Part shown: in pieces, positions 16,923-26,089 of the stretch
Numbering within the stretch: position 1 is the stretch's first letter
Layout of the letters: each line of letters begins with the position of its first letter
NCBI GenBank assembly: GCA_934725535.1
Contig: CAKVBV010000008.1
Coordinates: forward strand, 1 to 49,275
Length of the DNA stretch: 49,275 nt
Source: an uncultured Bacteroidales bacterium
GTDB lineage: Bacteria > Bacteroidota > Bacteroidia > Bacteroidales > Paludibacteraceae
Reading direction: 5' to 3'
Program-made: the position numbers and the translations under genes
The notes under the pieces: model-generated
Told to the model about the DNA's origin: nothing
Database searches by the model: none
The model's input: only the letters and a program-made list of their open reading frames with translations

Positions 16923-19064
16923 TCAGGATATATCTCCCCAGTTCATCACGGTGAGGCGGAGGTGGTCGAGGTGGCGTTTGTAGATACGGTTGTTGGTGTC
17001 TTCCAACAGCGGGTCGGCATCGAGGATAGCAAGGGCGGCCTTGCGGGCAAGTTCCAGTATCTGACCGTCCGTCGAGAGGCTTGCGATACGGAGGTCAAAC
17101 GGCAAGCCCGACTGCTGCGTACCCTCCATATCGCCCGGACCGCGGAGTTGCATATCCGCTTCGGCAATGCGGAAACCGTCATTCGTAGCCACCATGATAT
17201 CCATGCGCTTGCGGGTGTCACGGCTCAGTTCCACATTGGTGAGCAGGATACAGTAACTCTGCTCCGCCCCGCGTCCCACACGCCCGCGCAACTGGTGCAG
17301 TTGGCTCAAACCGAAGCGTTCCGCGTTCTCGATAATCATCACGCTGGCATTCGGCACGTTCACACCCACCTCAATCACGGTGGTTGCCACCAGTATCTGC
17401 GTCTCACCGCTGATGAAACGCCTCATCTGCTCGTCCTTATCCCGCGCCTTCATCTGCCCGTGCACCATAGATATGCGGTAGTCGGGGAACGTCTCGCATA
17501 ACCGGTTGTAGCCGTTCTGCAAGTCTTGCAAGTCCATCTTCTCGTTCTCCTTGATGAGCGGGAAGACCTCATATACCTGTCTGCCTGCCTCTATCTGGCT
17601 GGTGATGAACTGATTGATAGATGCCCGCCGCTGTATGGAGTAGTGGAGGGTCTGCACAGGCTTGCGCCCGGGCGGCAGTTCGTCGATGACACTCACGCGC
17701 AAGTCCCCGTACACCGTCATGGCAAGGGTGCGCGGGATAGGCGTGGCGGTCATGACCAGGATATGCGGCGGACGGACATTCTTGCTCCACAGTTTGGCGC
17801 GCTGCGCGACGCCGAAGCGGTGCTGCTCGTCGATGATACACAGTCCGAGATTGGCAAACTGCACCTCGTCTTCGATGAGGGCGTGGGTGCCGATGAGTAT
17901 ATTGATTTCCCCCGCGCGGAGTGCCTGGTGGAGGGGTTCGCGCTGCTTCTTGGTGGTCGAGCCTGTGAGCAGGGCAATGCGCAGTCCGCGCATGGGTCGG
18001 TCCGTGGCATCGCCGAAGAGTCCGTCGCCGCTGTCGAGGATAGGGGCAAGGAACTGCCGCAGGGTGTCATAGTGCTGGTTGGCAAGTATCTCCGTGGGTG
18101 CCATGATACAGGCTTGGTAGCCGTTGTCTATGGCAAGCAGGGCGCATAGCAGAGCCACAAGGGTCTTGCCGCTGCCGACATCGCCTTGCAACAAACGGTT
18201 CATCTGTTTGCCCGACTTGAGGTCGGTCTGTATCTCGCGCACCACCCGCTTTTGGGCGTTGGTAAGGGGGAACGGGAGACAGGTATGGTAGAAGGCGTTG
18301 AAGTAGCGGCCCACGATAGGCATGGGGAAGCCCGCGTTCTGTTCGCGCCGTTTCATCTGGCGCAGTATCTGCAACTGGATATAGAAGAGTTCCTCGAACT
18401 TGAGCCGCTCGCGCGCACGCTGCAGGGTGGCGTTGTCCTTGGGGAAATGGATGTTGGCGAGTGCCTCGGTCAGCCCCATGAGGTGATACTGCTGCAGCAC
18501 GTCCATACCGATAGTATCGGGCACGCCGTTCTCGCGCAAGGCAGGCATCAGTTGGCTGATAATCACGCGGATAGCCTTGGAATTGATGCCCGCCCGCTTC
18601 ATGGGTTCGGTGGTGTTGTAGTACGGTTCCAGCCCCTGGGTCATCTCGGGCTGCACCTTGCTCCACGGAGTGAGTTCGGGATGGACGAAGTTGTATTGGT
18701 GATTGAAGCGGGAAGGCTTGCCGAAAAGCAGGTAGCGCACGCCTTTTTCCAACTTGATATACTTGACACCCTTGAACCAAACGAGTTCGATACTGTGGTG
18801 CCCGTCGGTGAAAGTCGCGCTCAACCGCTGTGTACTGCCCGCGCCGATGGTGTGCCACTCGGTGATTTCGCCTATGATTTGGACGTAAGTATCCTCGTCG
18901 TCAATCTCGTGAATATAGTAGAAACGGCTGCGGTCGATGTACTTGTAGGGGAACACACGCAGCATATCGAGAGCCGATTTCACCCCCAATTCTTTACGAA
19001 GAATGTCGGCACGCTTCGTGCCGACACCCTTACAATACGCTATATCTTGGATGGATAAATCCAT
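16923..19064 (-). CDS. recG: ATP-dependent DNA helicase RecG
   Basis: 713 residues. RecG remodels stalled replication forks and branch-migrates recombination intermediates. Visible: N-terminal helix-hairpin segment (DIAYCKGVGTKRADIL), the wedge/OB domain (about 60-150), helicase motif I GDVGSGKT (near 295), motif II DEQH (near 410), motif III TATPIPRT, and motif VI QLRGRVGRG, then the C-terminal segment LRGPGDMEGTQQSG. Complete, with no missing motif. It follows tonB by 112 bases on the same strand and may share its transcript; it converges with the leucine-rich-repeat gene. Confidence 0.97.
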   Translation of the reverse strand: MDLSIQDIAYCKGVGTKRADILRKELGVKSALDMLRVFPYKYIDRSRFYYIHEIDDEDTYVQIIGEITEWHTIGAGSTQRLSATFTDGHHSIELVWFKGVKYIKLEKGVRYLLFGKPSRFNHQYNFVHPELTPWSKVQPEMTQGLEPYYNTTEPMKRAGINSKAIRVIISQLMPALRENGVPDTIGMDVLQQYHLMGLTEALANIHFPKDNATLQRARERLKFEELFYIQLQILRQMKRREQNAGFPMPIVGRYFNAFYHTCLPFPLTNAQKRVVREIQTDLKSGKQMNRLLQGDVGSGKTLVALLCALLAIDNGYQACIMAPTEILANQHYDTLRQFLAPILDSGDGLFGDATDRPMRGLRIALLTGSTTKKQREPLHQALRAGEINILIGTHALIEDEVQFANLGLCIIDEQHRFGVAQRAKLWSKNVRPPHILVMTATPIPRTLAMTVYGDLRVSVIDELPPGRKPVQTLHYSIQRRASINQFITSQIEAGRQVYEVFPLIKENEKMDLQDLQNGYNRLCETFPDYRISMVHGQMKARDKDEQMRRFISGETQILVATTVIEVGVNVPNASVMIIENAERFGLSQLHQLRGRVGRGAEQSYCILLTNVELSRDTRKRMDIMVATNDGFRIAEADMQLRGPGDMEGTQQSGLPFDLRIASLSTDGQILELARKAALAILDADPLLEDTNNRIYKRHLDHLRLTVMNWGDIS

Positions 19065-19141
19065 CTGTCAATCAGCAACTTGCATAGTTTGCCCTATTCG
19101 CTGAACGGAGTATGCCTCCATTCTTCCGCAACCGGACTTGC

Positions 19142-19176
19142 AATTCCTAATTCGTAATTCCTAATTCGTAATTAAA
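19142..19176 (+). repeat. 7-base tandem array at the tonB 3' end
   Basis: Five heptamers aattcct, aattcgt, aattcct, aattcgt, aattaaa abut the tonB stop codon directly. Confidence 0.75.
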
Positions 19177-19860
19177 CTATTGCAGGCGGAAGTTGATAGG
19201 TACCGTATATTTCACGCGCACGGGTTTGCCACGTTGCTTGCCGGGTGTCCATTTGGGCATGGACTTGATGACGCGCACCGCCTCTTTGTCGAGGGAAGCA
19301 TCGCCCGAAGTACGAACCACTGCCACGTCCACGATACTACCGTCTTTGTTGACCACGAACTGGCAGATAGCACGCCCTTGGATACCGTTCTCCTGCGCGA
19401 TGACAGGGTACTTGACGTTCTCGCTGATGAATTTGAACATGGCCTGGGCACCACCCGGGAACTCGGGCATCGACTCAACGACCACGAAGATGACTTCTTC
19501 CTCTTCCTCCTCAACGGGTGCCTCGACAGGTGCTTGAATGACAACCTCGACATCCTTCTGGTCCTCGGTGTTGATTTCGATGGTCTCCGTCTCCACGTCG
19601 TCTTCCACAACGTTCAGTACCTCAACCTCTTGCGGTGCCGGTGGCGGTGGGGGCGGAGGGGTGGTCTCTTGTGTTGTCTGCTGGATATCAATCTCCTCCT
19701 CGAAGTTCATATCCGTATCCACAACTTCGTACTTGGTCACGTCCTTCTCAGTCCATTCGAAGGCTACATAGCAAACGCTGAGGACGAATACCAATCCCAT
19801 CAGGACGTAGGTAAACTTCTTGTCCTCAAGACTTGCCTTGGGTGATTTCTTCTGTTGCAT
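19177..19860 (-). CDS. tonB: TonB-family energy transducer
   Basis: 227 residues. One N-terminal membrane helix (about 17-35) anchors the protein in the inner membrane; a Pro run (PPPPPPPAP, near 68) and a long acidic, Val/Glu-rich region span the periplasm; the C-terminal TonB domain (about 135-227) shows PEFPGGAQAM, YPVIAQENGIQGRAICQFVV and PKWTPGKQRGKPVRVKYTVPI. It passes proton-motive energy from ExbB/ExbD to outer-membrane TonB-dependent transporters. No exbB or exbD is in the window. Transcription probably starts at the promoter 20132-20163, giving a leader of about 265 bases that contains an 11-base tandem array. Confidence 0.93.
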   Translation of the reverse strand: MQQKKSPKASLEDKKFTYVLMGLVFVLSVCYVAFEWTEKDVTKYEVVDTDMNFEEEIDIQQTTQETTPPPPPPPAPQEVEVLNVVEDDVETETIEINTEDQKDVEVVIQAPVEAPVEEEEEEVIFVVVESMPEFPGGAQAMFKFISENVKYPVIAQENGIQGRAICQFVVNKDGSIVDVAVVRTSGDASLDKEAVRVIKSMPKWTPGKQRGKPVRVKYTVPINFRLQ

Positions 19861-19938
19861 ATACTTGTTTGTTTATATTCTTTTACTTATCTTCCGCCTG
19901 TTGCCCGCGTGGTCGCCGCTTATGGGTTCGTTATAGGT

Positions 19939-20048
19939 TGCTTATCCCTTGCTTATCCCTTGCTCATCCCTTGCTGTTTTTCCCCGACTCTTCCTCGGCT
20001 CTTCCCCGAGTTAACTCCGAGTTAACCTTAACTTATCTCCGACTGAAA
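19939..20048 (+). repeat. 11-base tandem array in the tonB leader
   Basis: Ten phased units starting tgcttatccct (twice), tgctcatccct, tgctgtttttc, cccgactcttc, ctcggctcttc, cccgagttaac, tccgagttaac, cttaacttatc, tccgactgaaa. The unit sequence drifts but the 11-base step is kept throughout. Confidence 0.85.
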
Positions 20049-20131
20049 ATCGATTAATAAACGATAAACATTCGTGGGTAGCCCAAAGGCTGTTGCTCCT
20101 ACACTGCCCAAACACTCCACTTTTCGACCTG

Positions 20132-20163
20132 CAAATTTACAACAATTTCCTGAGTCCTGCAAA
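20132..20163 (-). promoter_or_regulatory. tonB promoter
   Basis: TTTG (20160-20163), 20 bases, TAAATTTG (20132-20139) on the minus strand. It lies about 270 bases from the tonB ATG and just past the end of the glycosyltransferase operon. Confidence 0.65.
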
Positions 20164-20191
20164 TATCCATGTGATTTTTGCAAAAACTATC

Positions 20192-21364
20192 CTATACTAT
20201 GGTTGCATTGCCGATGATATGGCGGTAGAAATCCATAATGCCATCGGCGCACGACTGCGCAGAATACAGGTGCGTGACCGTCTGTTGGGCGCGCAAGAGC
20301 ATGGGGGCGTAGGCACCGGAGGGCGCGTTGGCAACCGAGAGGAGATGGTTTGCCAGTTGGTCGGGCGTGTCATAACATAGTCCAATGGGTTCGCCGGTGA
20401 AGGCAAGACCATTGTCGAATTGTTCCTTGATGCCCGTAGTGTCATGCCCGATGACTATACAACCGGCGGACATGGCTTCGGCAACCACCAGACCAAAGCC
20501 CTCAACCAAAGACGGGACAATGAGGGCAGTCGCCTCTCTGTAGCAGGCAGAGACATCCTGCGTCTTGCCCTTGAAACATACGAAGTCTTGAAGATGATGG
20601 CGCAAGATAGTCTGTTGGCACTGACGGAAATAGGCATCATCGTTGTAATGCCCGACGATGTACAGCGGCAGGGGACGGCTTGTTTGTCGAGTGTACCGCG
20701 CATACGCTTCTAACATAGGTAGCACCCCTTTGTTAAGCTCCACACGACCGACAAAGAGGAAGTAGGTCTTGTTGCCTTGGTTGTATGGTGGTAGGACGGG
20801 AGTGATGGCATCGTAGATTACTCGAGAGGATTGATAATCAGTGAGTTGGTAGTATTGTTGCATACCGCGGGTGATACATATCGTATAGGACTGCGCGGTG
20901 CGATATTTGTTCATCTGACTGCGACCAGAAGGCAGCCAATGGTCACCTATCAGGTCGCCATACTCGCGGATATGCCACACGTGCGGCACCCGCAAGCGGC
21001 GCGCTACGTGGTAGCCCACAGTGGTGAGGCTGACATTGGTGTGAACGAGGTCGGGGTGGAAGTCACGAACCTGCTTGGTTATCCGTATAACAGCCAACAG
21101 ATTGAGCAATAGTCTCTTGCACAGGCGCGGGAAGAACAGAAGAACGTCTCGGAAAGAGCAAACGAATGGATATGTGGAAGGCGTGTATGGGACTGCTATG
21201 GTTCGTATGCCTTCTGCTGATAGTTGACGGTAGAGGTCGCCTTGATCGGGGCACACGACCAAGGGTTCTACGCCACGAGCCATGCAGGCATAAAGCATAT
21301 TCAGGAAGGCCTTTGTGCCTCCCCCCGTGAGTATGGTGGATAGTGTGATATATACGACTTTCAT
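20192..21364 (-). CDS. glycosyltransferase, GT4-like (GT-B fold)
   Basis: 390 residues. The N-terminal half opens MKVVYITLSTILTGGGTKAF, a Rossmann entry with the Gly-rich acceptor loop; the C-terminal half has YFLFVGRVELNKGVLPMLEA and the E-x7-E motif EGFGLVVAE (near 295) that contacts the sugar nucleotide in GT4 enzymes. It transfers an activated sugar in the cytoplasm, probably to a lipid-linked glycan. It is the last gene of the operon, 3 bases after the preceding glycosyltransferase. The sugar specificity cannot be read from sequence. Confidence 0.9.
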   Translation of the reverse strand: MKVVYITLSTILTGGGTKAFLNMLYACMARGVEPLVVCPDQGDLYRQLSAEGIRTIAVPYTPSTYPFVCSFRDVLLFFPRLCKRLLLNLLAVIRITKQVRDFHPDLVHTNVSLTTVGYHVARRLRVPHVWHIREYGDLIGDHWLPSGRSQMNKYRTAQSYTICITRGMQQYYQLTDYQSSRVIYDAITPVLPPYNQGNKTYFLFVGRVELNKGVLPMLEAYARYTRQTSRPLPLYIVGHYNDDAYFRQCQQTILRHHLQDFVCFKGKTQDVSACYREATALIVPSLVEGFGLVVAEAMSAGCIVIGHDTTGIKEQFDNGLAFTGEPIGLCYDTPDQLANHLLSVANAPSGAYAPMLLRAQQTVTHLYSAQSCADGIMDFYRHIIGNATIV

Positions 21365-21367
21365 AGT

Positions 21368-22531
21368 TTATAACAGCACTTCTGTGCGGACACGCTGCGC
21401 CCATGTTGTCCAATTGAGCCTATTATGATACATACGCTGTGCACCCGCGCTGTAGTTGTCCATGTCGTTGCTTGCTAATGCCTGCCGAATGGCAGTAGCA
21501 AAGTGTTTGCCTGTGGACGACAGGGGCAAACGTATGCCGTTGACACCATTGATTACGTAGTTGCCCACGCCGCCCGTGTCGTAGCAGAAGACGGGCAGCC
21601 CATAGCCTGCCGCCTCACAGAGCACCGTGGCGGAACATTCCGCCCGAGAGGGGAAAAGGAAGATGTTCATATCCCCCAGAATATGGATGTATTGTTCGTA
21701 TTCGCAGGAGACGTTCTTGCTCAGGAAACCATAAGAACGAATGAAAGAGAGGTCTGTATATTTCTTGGGAACGGGTGTGCCGACGATATGCAGCGTGGCG
21801 GGGATACCCATCTGCAGGAGTTCTGCGCAACAGGCTACGGCTACGTCGCCCCCCTTGCGCTCCCACTCGACTCCCGAGAAGAAGATATTGAGGGGGCGTT
21901 TGCCAGTGTAGGTGTGGACAACGTGTCCCATGGCAGGCGATTGGAGATTGGCTCCGAACTCGATGGTAACCATCTTGGCTGCATCGATAGCATAATGTTC
22001 AACCGCCTGCTGTTTTGCCCAATCGGACGAGACTATCACCTTACTACATAGTGAGAAAGCCTCGCGGCTGATAGCATTTGCCTCGCGGGAATTTCCATAG
22101 TACATATTGGAGGAAGACGAGTAGTAGTCTTCGATTCCGCAGAAGGGCGCGTCGGAGAGCAGTACCACTTGTGCCTTGTTGCCGCGCTCGCGCAACAGGG
22201 CAGATACGGCACAGACAAGGTCAGCCCCCGAGGTGACAAAGATATAGTCGTAGGGGGAGAAGTCTTCCCCTCGAAGTTTGCGATACATGGCATCCTTGTG
22301 GCGAGCAGAGAACTGGAAGAGGTATGTCTTGCGGGTCAGCCCAAGGGCGTGTGCTATGCGGTAGAGGTACCATGGGAGTTTCGTGAGGATAGGGATGGCA
22401 TAAGGAGATACTGCCAAAAAATCAACGTCATGCCCTGTGGCTTGCAGAGCATGAAATGTGCTGTAGGTGGTGCCTGACCATGACACTTTGTCGTTTTCGC
22501 CTTGGGAATATGCTATGTTCAGTATTTTCAT
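21368..22531 (-). CDS. glycosyltransferase, GT4-like
   Basis: 387 residues. N-terminal MKILNIAYSQGENDKVSWSG and C-terminal domain with LNIFFSGVEWERKGGDVAV, IFLFPSRAECSATVLCEAAGYGLPV and DTGGVGNYV, the usual GT-B nucleotide-sugar-binding order. The first Glu of the E-x7-E pair is within the AECSATVLCE segment. Its ATG overlaps the stop of the flippase gene (ATGA at 22528-22531), so the two are translationally coupled. Role: a further sugar addition in the same glycan pathway (inferred). Confidence 0.88.
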   Translation of the reverse strand: MKILNIAYSQGENDKVSWSGTTYSTFHALQATGHDVDFLAVSPYAIPILTKLPWYLYRIAHALGLTRKTYLFQFSARHKDAMYRKLRGEDFSPYDYIFVTSGADLVCAVSALLRERGNKAQVVLLSDAPFCGIEDYYSSSSNMYYGNSREANAISREAFSLCSKVIVSSDWAKQQAVEHYAIDAAKMVTIEFGANLQSPAMGHVVHTYTGKRPLNIFFSGVEWERKGGDVAVACCAELLQMGIPATLHIVGTPVPKKYTDLSFIRSYGFLSKNVSCEYEQYIHILGDMNIFLFPSRAECSATVLCEAAGYGLPVFCYDTGGVGNYVINGVNGIRLPLSSTGKHFATAIRQALASNDMDNYSAGAQRMYHNRLNWTTWAQRVRTEVLL

Positions 22532-24087
22532 GATAGAGGTCGTTTGGTATATGGTAATGCTTTTCTAATTAACAGAAGCAGGTGAGTGCGCTCTTCGCGA
22601 TTGAAGACAATGGTATAGCCCAACAGGGCATTGAGCAGTACAGAAACAGCGCAGGTCAGGAGTAAACGCCAATACGATGTCTCAACCAGCGTAGTGACGG
22701 CGTACAGGGCTGCAATGTTTATCGCTATGCACAACAGGTAACGTATGACAATGCACTTGATGTACAACCATATACCAAAGGAGATGTGCCGGTTTGCAAG
22801 ATACACACATGCCGCCTGATTGAGGATAGAGAAGCCTATCAGGACGACAAAGACATACGTGGCATCGCAACCGAAATGCAGTCCCACCCACGCGACAGGC
22901 AGGAGGAGTACGCTGATGGCGGAGGAGACTATTTGATAGGCGGTGATATTGCCCGTGGCAAATACGATGTGGTTGCAGGGCTGGTTGATGACCGTAACGA
23001 GGACATCTGCCAATACCAGTATGGTGAAGACGGTACTCCGCTCGGGTACGATATCGCCTAACCATAGATGCAACACGCAATCCATCTCGAAGACGAGCGG
23101 CATGATGATAGTCAGCATCAGGATGTAGAGGGCTTTCGTCTCGGCAAAAAACAGTTTGACTACGTGCTGCTCATTGTGTGCCGCATGGGCATTGACAATC
23201 TGCGGTCGGAAAGCCGTGGAGATATTGCCTGCAAAGTTCTGGATGGCATTCTGTACCTGATAAGCGATTCCGCGGGCGGCATTCACTATGGGTCCGAAGA
23301 AGAAATTGAGAAACATGTTTACCCCCTCGTACTTGAGTATGTAAGCAAAAGTGCCTACCACATTCCATCCCGAGAAAGAAAGCAGGTCGTGCAAGAGCAC
23401 CCGTTCAATAGGGGGCTTGGATAGAAAGGCAAAAGGCATGTGACGGCGGCAGAATATATAGTACATTGCCAACTCAAAAACGGCTAAGATGAGGTTTATC
23501 CCCGCGAAAACCATCAGTTTGTCGTAGGGAATATAGGGAAGACAGATGACAAGAAGGAGCCTTAGTACCACGCCGACAATAGACAGAAGAGCATAGAAGT
23601 CCATCTTCTCGTAAGCAAGCACCAGACCGGTGTACGGGATTTGGAGAATGATAATCAATAGTGAGGCAATGGTGCTTTGCAGTAGAATGTTGGTTGCCCA
23701 TAGCCTGTCTGCAGGCAGCACGAGGATGTGGTTGACGTACCAAATACCTAAAGGCTCCAGCACCAATGCGACAATGACTATGAAAACAAGGTGAATGATT
23801 TTACCGGTACGGTATGTGCGGACTACGCCATCTATGTTCTCCTGCCCGATGTAGTAGTTGTAGAACCGCTGCATACTTGCAGAAAGAGAAGTATTGAGCG
23901 TACCAAAGAGTGCAACAAAGCCGCCTACAACATTGTAGATGCCGTAATCCACTACGCCAAGGGTGTGCAGAACCACTCGCGAAGTATAAAGCGACACCAG
24001 CAAAGAGAAAAGCATACGTATATACAAGAACAATGTGTTCTTGGCTATACGATTGCTATTCAATATGTTGTGATGCGTCTCCTGCAT
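22528..24087 (-). CDS. Wzx/PST-family polysaccharide flippase
   Basis: 519 residues from ATG 24087, with a dozen or more hydrophobic segments. The N-terminus RIAKNTLFLYIRMLFSLLVS and LGVVDYGIYNVVGGFVALFG is the pattern of oligosaccharide flippases of the MATE-like MVF/PST superfamily, which move undecaprenyl-linked repeat units across the inner membrane. The shorter start was chosen because it lies 8 bases after the upstream stop; the alternative at 24144 would overlap the upstream gene by about 50 bases. No Wzy polymerase or WaaL-type ligase is in the window. Confidence 0.88.
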   Translation of the reverse strand: MQETHHNILNSNRIAKNTLFLYIRMLFSLLVSLYTSRVVLHTLGVVDYGIYNVVGGFVALFGTLNTSLSASMQRFYNYYIGQENIDGVVRTYRTGKIIHLVFIVIVALVLEPLGIWYVNHILVLPADRLWATNILLQSTIASLLIIILQIPYTGLVLAYEKMDFYALLSIVGVVLRLLLVICLPYIPYDKLMVFAGINLILAVFELAMYYIFCRRHMPFAFLSKPPIERVLLHDLLSFSGWNVVGTFAYILKYEGVNMFLNFFFGPIVNAARGIAYQVQNAIQNFAGNISTAFRPQIVNAHAAHNEQHVVKLFFAETKALYILMLTIIMPLVFEMDCVLHLWLGDIVPERSTVFTILVLADVLVTVINQPCNHIVFATGNITAYQIVSSAISVLLLPVAWVGLHFGCDATYVFVVLIGFSILNQAACVYLANRHISFGIWLYIKCIVIRYLLCIAINIAALYAVTTLVETSYWRLLLTCAVSVLLNALLGYTIVFNREERTHLLLLIRKALPYTKRPLS

Positions 24088-24095
24088 GTATGGTC

Positions 24096-25124
24096 TTATA
24101 GGGTGGTTACGAAATGTATGAAGTTCTGCTTTAGTTTGCCCCAATTGTATTTCTGCTCACTCAACCGGTGCGCCTTGGTGCATTTCGCCTGATACTCTCG
24201 CGGGTGATATATATAGTATTCTATCCGATTGGCACATTCCTCGGTATTGGCAACCAGTTCTGCCACAGAGTGTATGTCTGGTATGTGCTTTTGCAACGCC
24301 CGCAATGGCGTGTAGATGCACAGACGTCCGCATGCCATGTAGTAGAAGATTTTGATGGGCAAGCAACGGGTATTCTCCATATCATTGTCCCGCAAATCTA
24401 ACATTATGTCAGCGTGCGGAATCAGTCGGCAGAACTCCTCAAAAGAAAGGTACGGGTGATAGTCAATGTGTAGGTTGCTTTCTCTGAATAGTTGTGTATC
24501 AACGGCTTGCGGACTGACAACCATTAGCGTCCATTGCACATCAGGCATCTTGCGGGCAACGGTTTTGAGCACTTCTGTTACGCGGTCCCACCCCTTTTCG
24601 GCAGTCAGCGGACCTGCATATAGTAGTCTGCATTGGCGGGTGATGTCGCGAGGGGATAAGGGCTTGATATAAGCCAAATCGGGGTAATAAGGCAGCAGCA
24701 ATGCCGGTTTGTGCGGGAATAGAAAGCGGAACGGCTTGGCTTTGTAGTGCTCTCCAAAGATGAAAGCATCGGCACGTATGCCTGCCCAAAGACTTGCTAA
24801 ACACATCAGGAAGGCTTTTGCCCACTTGTGCGGCAGGCACAGTCCGCGGAGGTTCTTCTTGGAGGGATACCACTCGGTGATGTCGTAAACCAGTTTGGCG
24901 TGTCTGGCTTTGCGGACCGCCCACAGAGCGCGAGGGGTGTCCGCTATAATAACTTGGTAATCATCGGCTTTGTCGGCTATCGTGGAGAGCCTGCCGGTGT
25001 CTTGCAACTCCTCTTTGCCACAGACCTCCACCTCGCAGCCTGCCTCTGACAATGCAGCCCGCTGATGATACCATACGCGGTCATCATCGGCATAATGTGC
25101 TGATTGCAGGAAGAGTACTTTCAT
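24096..25124 (-). CDS. glycosyltransferase, GT4-like
   Basis: 342 residues. Starts MKVLFLQSAHYADDDRVWYHQ; central DITEWYPSKKNLRGL; C-terminal CRLLYAGPLTAEKGWDRVTEVL and LPIKIFYYMACGRL, as in GT4 enzymes of surface-glycan loci. The canonical E-x7-E pair is not clear. The ATG at 25124 overlaps the TGA of the small gene upstream (ATGA), so translation of this glycan enzyme is coupled to the last gene of the DUF3990 cassette. The frame extends further upstream to 25277, but that part overlaps the coupled gene and lacks family resemblance. Confidence 0.87.
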   Translation of the reverse strand: MKVLFLQSAHYADDDRVWYHQRAALSEAGCEVEVCGKEELQDTGRLSTIADKADDYQVIIADTPRALWAVRKARHAKLVYDITEWYPSKKNLRGLCLPHKWAKAFLMCLASLWAGIRADAFIFGEHYKAKPFRFLFPHKPALLLPYYPDLAYIKPLSPRDITRQCRLLYAGPLTAEKGWDRVTEVLKTVARKMPDVQWTLMVVSPQAVDTQLFRESNLHIDYHPYLSFEEFCRLIPHADIMLDLRDNDMENTRCLPIKIFYYMACGRLCIYTPLRALQKHIPDIHSVAELVANTEECANRIEYYIYHPREYQAKCTKAHRLSEQKYNWGKLKQNFIHFVTTL

Positions 25125-25327
25125 TTCATTCGTTGATAGAGTGCTACGGGACCTTCGTGCCAGAGTTTGGTGTGCTCTTGTTCCAACTGGCGGTACATCT
25201 CCGATTGGTATATCCGGCAAACGGCTTCTACTACGTCTTCGCCCGTGTCTTCGATAAGCATATCGGCTATCCTGCATACTTTCGAGGGCAACAGCAGATA
25301 GAGATTGTCTTGGGTAATATCAGTCAT
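25121..25327 (-). CDS. small protein of the DUF3791/DUF3990 cassette
   Basis: 68 residues, helical and charged: LLLPSKVCRIADMLIEDTG, EAVCRIYQSEMYRQLEQE, TKLWHEGPVALYQRM. I recall similar 65-75-residue proteins ending in a TKxWxxxPxxLY pattern beside DUF3990 genes in Bacteroidota and Firmicutes, so this looks like the third standard member of that cassette. Function unknown; it could be an antitoxin or chaperone-like partner. It starts 34 bases after the DUF3990 stop and shares ATGA with the glycosyltransferase start. Confidence 0.75.
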   Translation of the reverse strand: MTDITQDNLYLLLPSKVCRIADMLIEDTGEDVVEAVCRIYQSEMYRQLEQEHTKLWHEGPVALYQRMK

Positions 25328-25361
25328 AATGGTAGATGAAAGTCACTAACTATATTACAAA

Positions 25362-25865
25362 TCAAGATTGCACAAACACGCTACCTGTTGTATCTTCGGC
25401 TTCTATGAAACGGATGACCTGCAGAGCAGCCTTTGTATGCAAGAGATACTGGTCCACCAATTTGTATGTTTTCAACTCGCTAATCAGCCCTTGCCGCGAC
25501 AAAAGCCCGCCCTCATAGAGGGCAAAAGCCGCATATACCTTATCGTTGGCGACAGGACCATATACAATATCGTAGTCATGCACAAAGCCCCGCAGTGTGC
25601 GGTTCTTCATCACAAAATCCAACCAGTCTTCCGTAGGGACAGAGAACGAAAGCATACGCAGCCGGGCTGCAGCGTCCAAGTCCAAATCATACGTATTAAT
25701 AAAGCCTTGTTTTGCATTAGTTTCCTGCATTTTACGGTGTACCCATTGCCTTGCCTGCTCATAAGATGTGGTGGTATAGAACCCGCTACCATAGTCTAAT
25801 GTCCTGTTGGGTAAACGTATTTCAGGTTCGGGAACAATGTCCAAACTGCCGTGGTAGATAATCAT
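25362..25865 (-). CDS. DUF3990 protein, ADP-ribosyltransferase-like
   Basis: 167 residues. Visible motifs are IIYHGS at the N-terminus, LDYGSGFYTTTSYEQARQW (about 27-45) and the C-terminal DQYLLHTKAALQVIRFI. This H/Y...GxGFYxT arrangement matches the DUF3990 family, which I recall being placed in the ADP-ribosyltransferase superfamily. Whether it modifies a protein, a nucleic acid or a small molecule is not known from sequence. It is preceded by a DUF3791 gene with ATGA overlap (25862-25865), the usual pairing for this family; a toxin-antitoxin or conflict role is an inference. No truncation seen. Confidence 0.85.
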   Translation of the reverse strand: MIIYHGSLDIVPEPEIRLPNRTLDYGSGFYTTTSYEQARQWVHRKMQETNAKQGFINTYDLDLDAAARLRMLSFSVPTEDWLDFVMKNRTLRGFVHDYDIVYGPVANDKVYAAFALYEGGLLSRQGLISELKTYKLVDQYLLHTKAALQVIRFIEAEDTTGSVFVQS

Positions 25866-26089
25866 AGTTTATTGTTTTTATGCAAACGTATAAAATCGTT
25901 GATGTCCTCCAATATCCATTGCGCGCTTTGGGTGTGCAACACCTCAAAGTTGTCTGCCAAGTAAGGCAATACACCCCATTGCGCCAACCGTCTCGTTGCC
26001 TCGGCACCGGTGATATGTTCCTGCTCTTTGTATTTTTCTATACAAAAAGACAGGAAATAGGCAATATCCTGAGTGTGTCTGTGTGTCAT
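25862..26089 (-). CDS. DUF3791 protein, partner of DUF3990
   Basis: 75 residues from ATG 26089. FLSFCIEKYKEQEHITGAEATRRLAQWGVLPYL...FEVLHTQSAQWILEDINDFI matches the compact helical DUF3791 pattern (FxxFCIExYK, G-A-E, LHT, I-DI-xxI). The start was set by the ATGA overlap with the upstream gene (26086-26089) instead of the longer frame at 26125. It also overlaps the DUF3990 start by ATGA, so the three genes are translated as a chain. Likely the antitoxin or regulatory partner (inferred). Confidence 0.82.
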   Translation of the reverse strand: MTHRHTQDIAYFLSFCIEKYKEQEHITGAEATRRLAQWGVLPYLADNFEVLHTQSAQWILEDINDFIRLHKNNKL

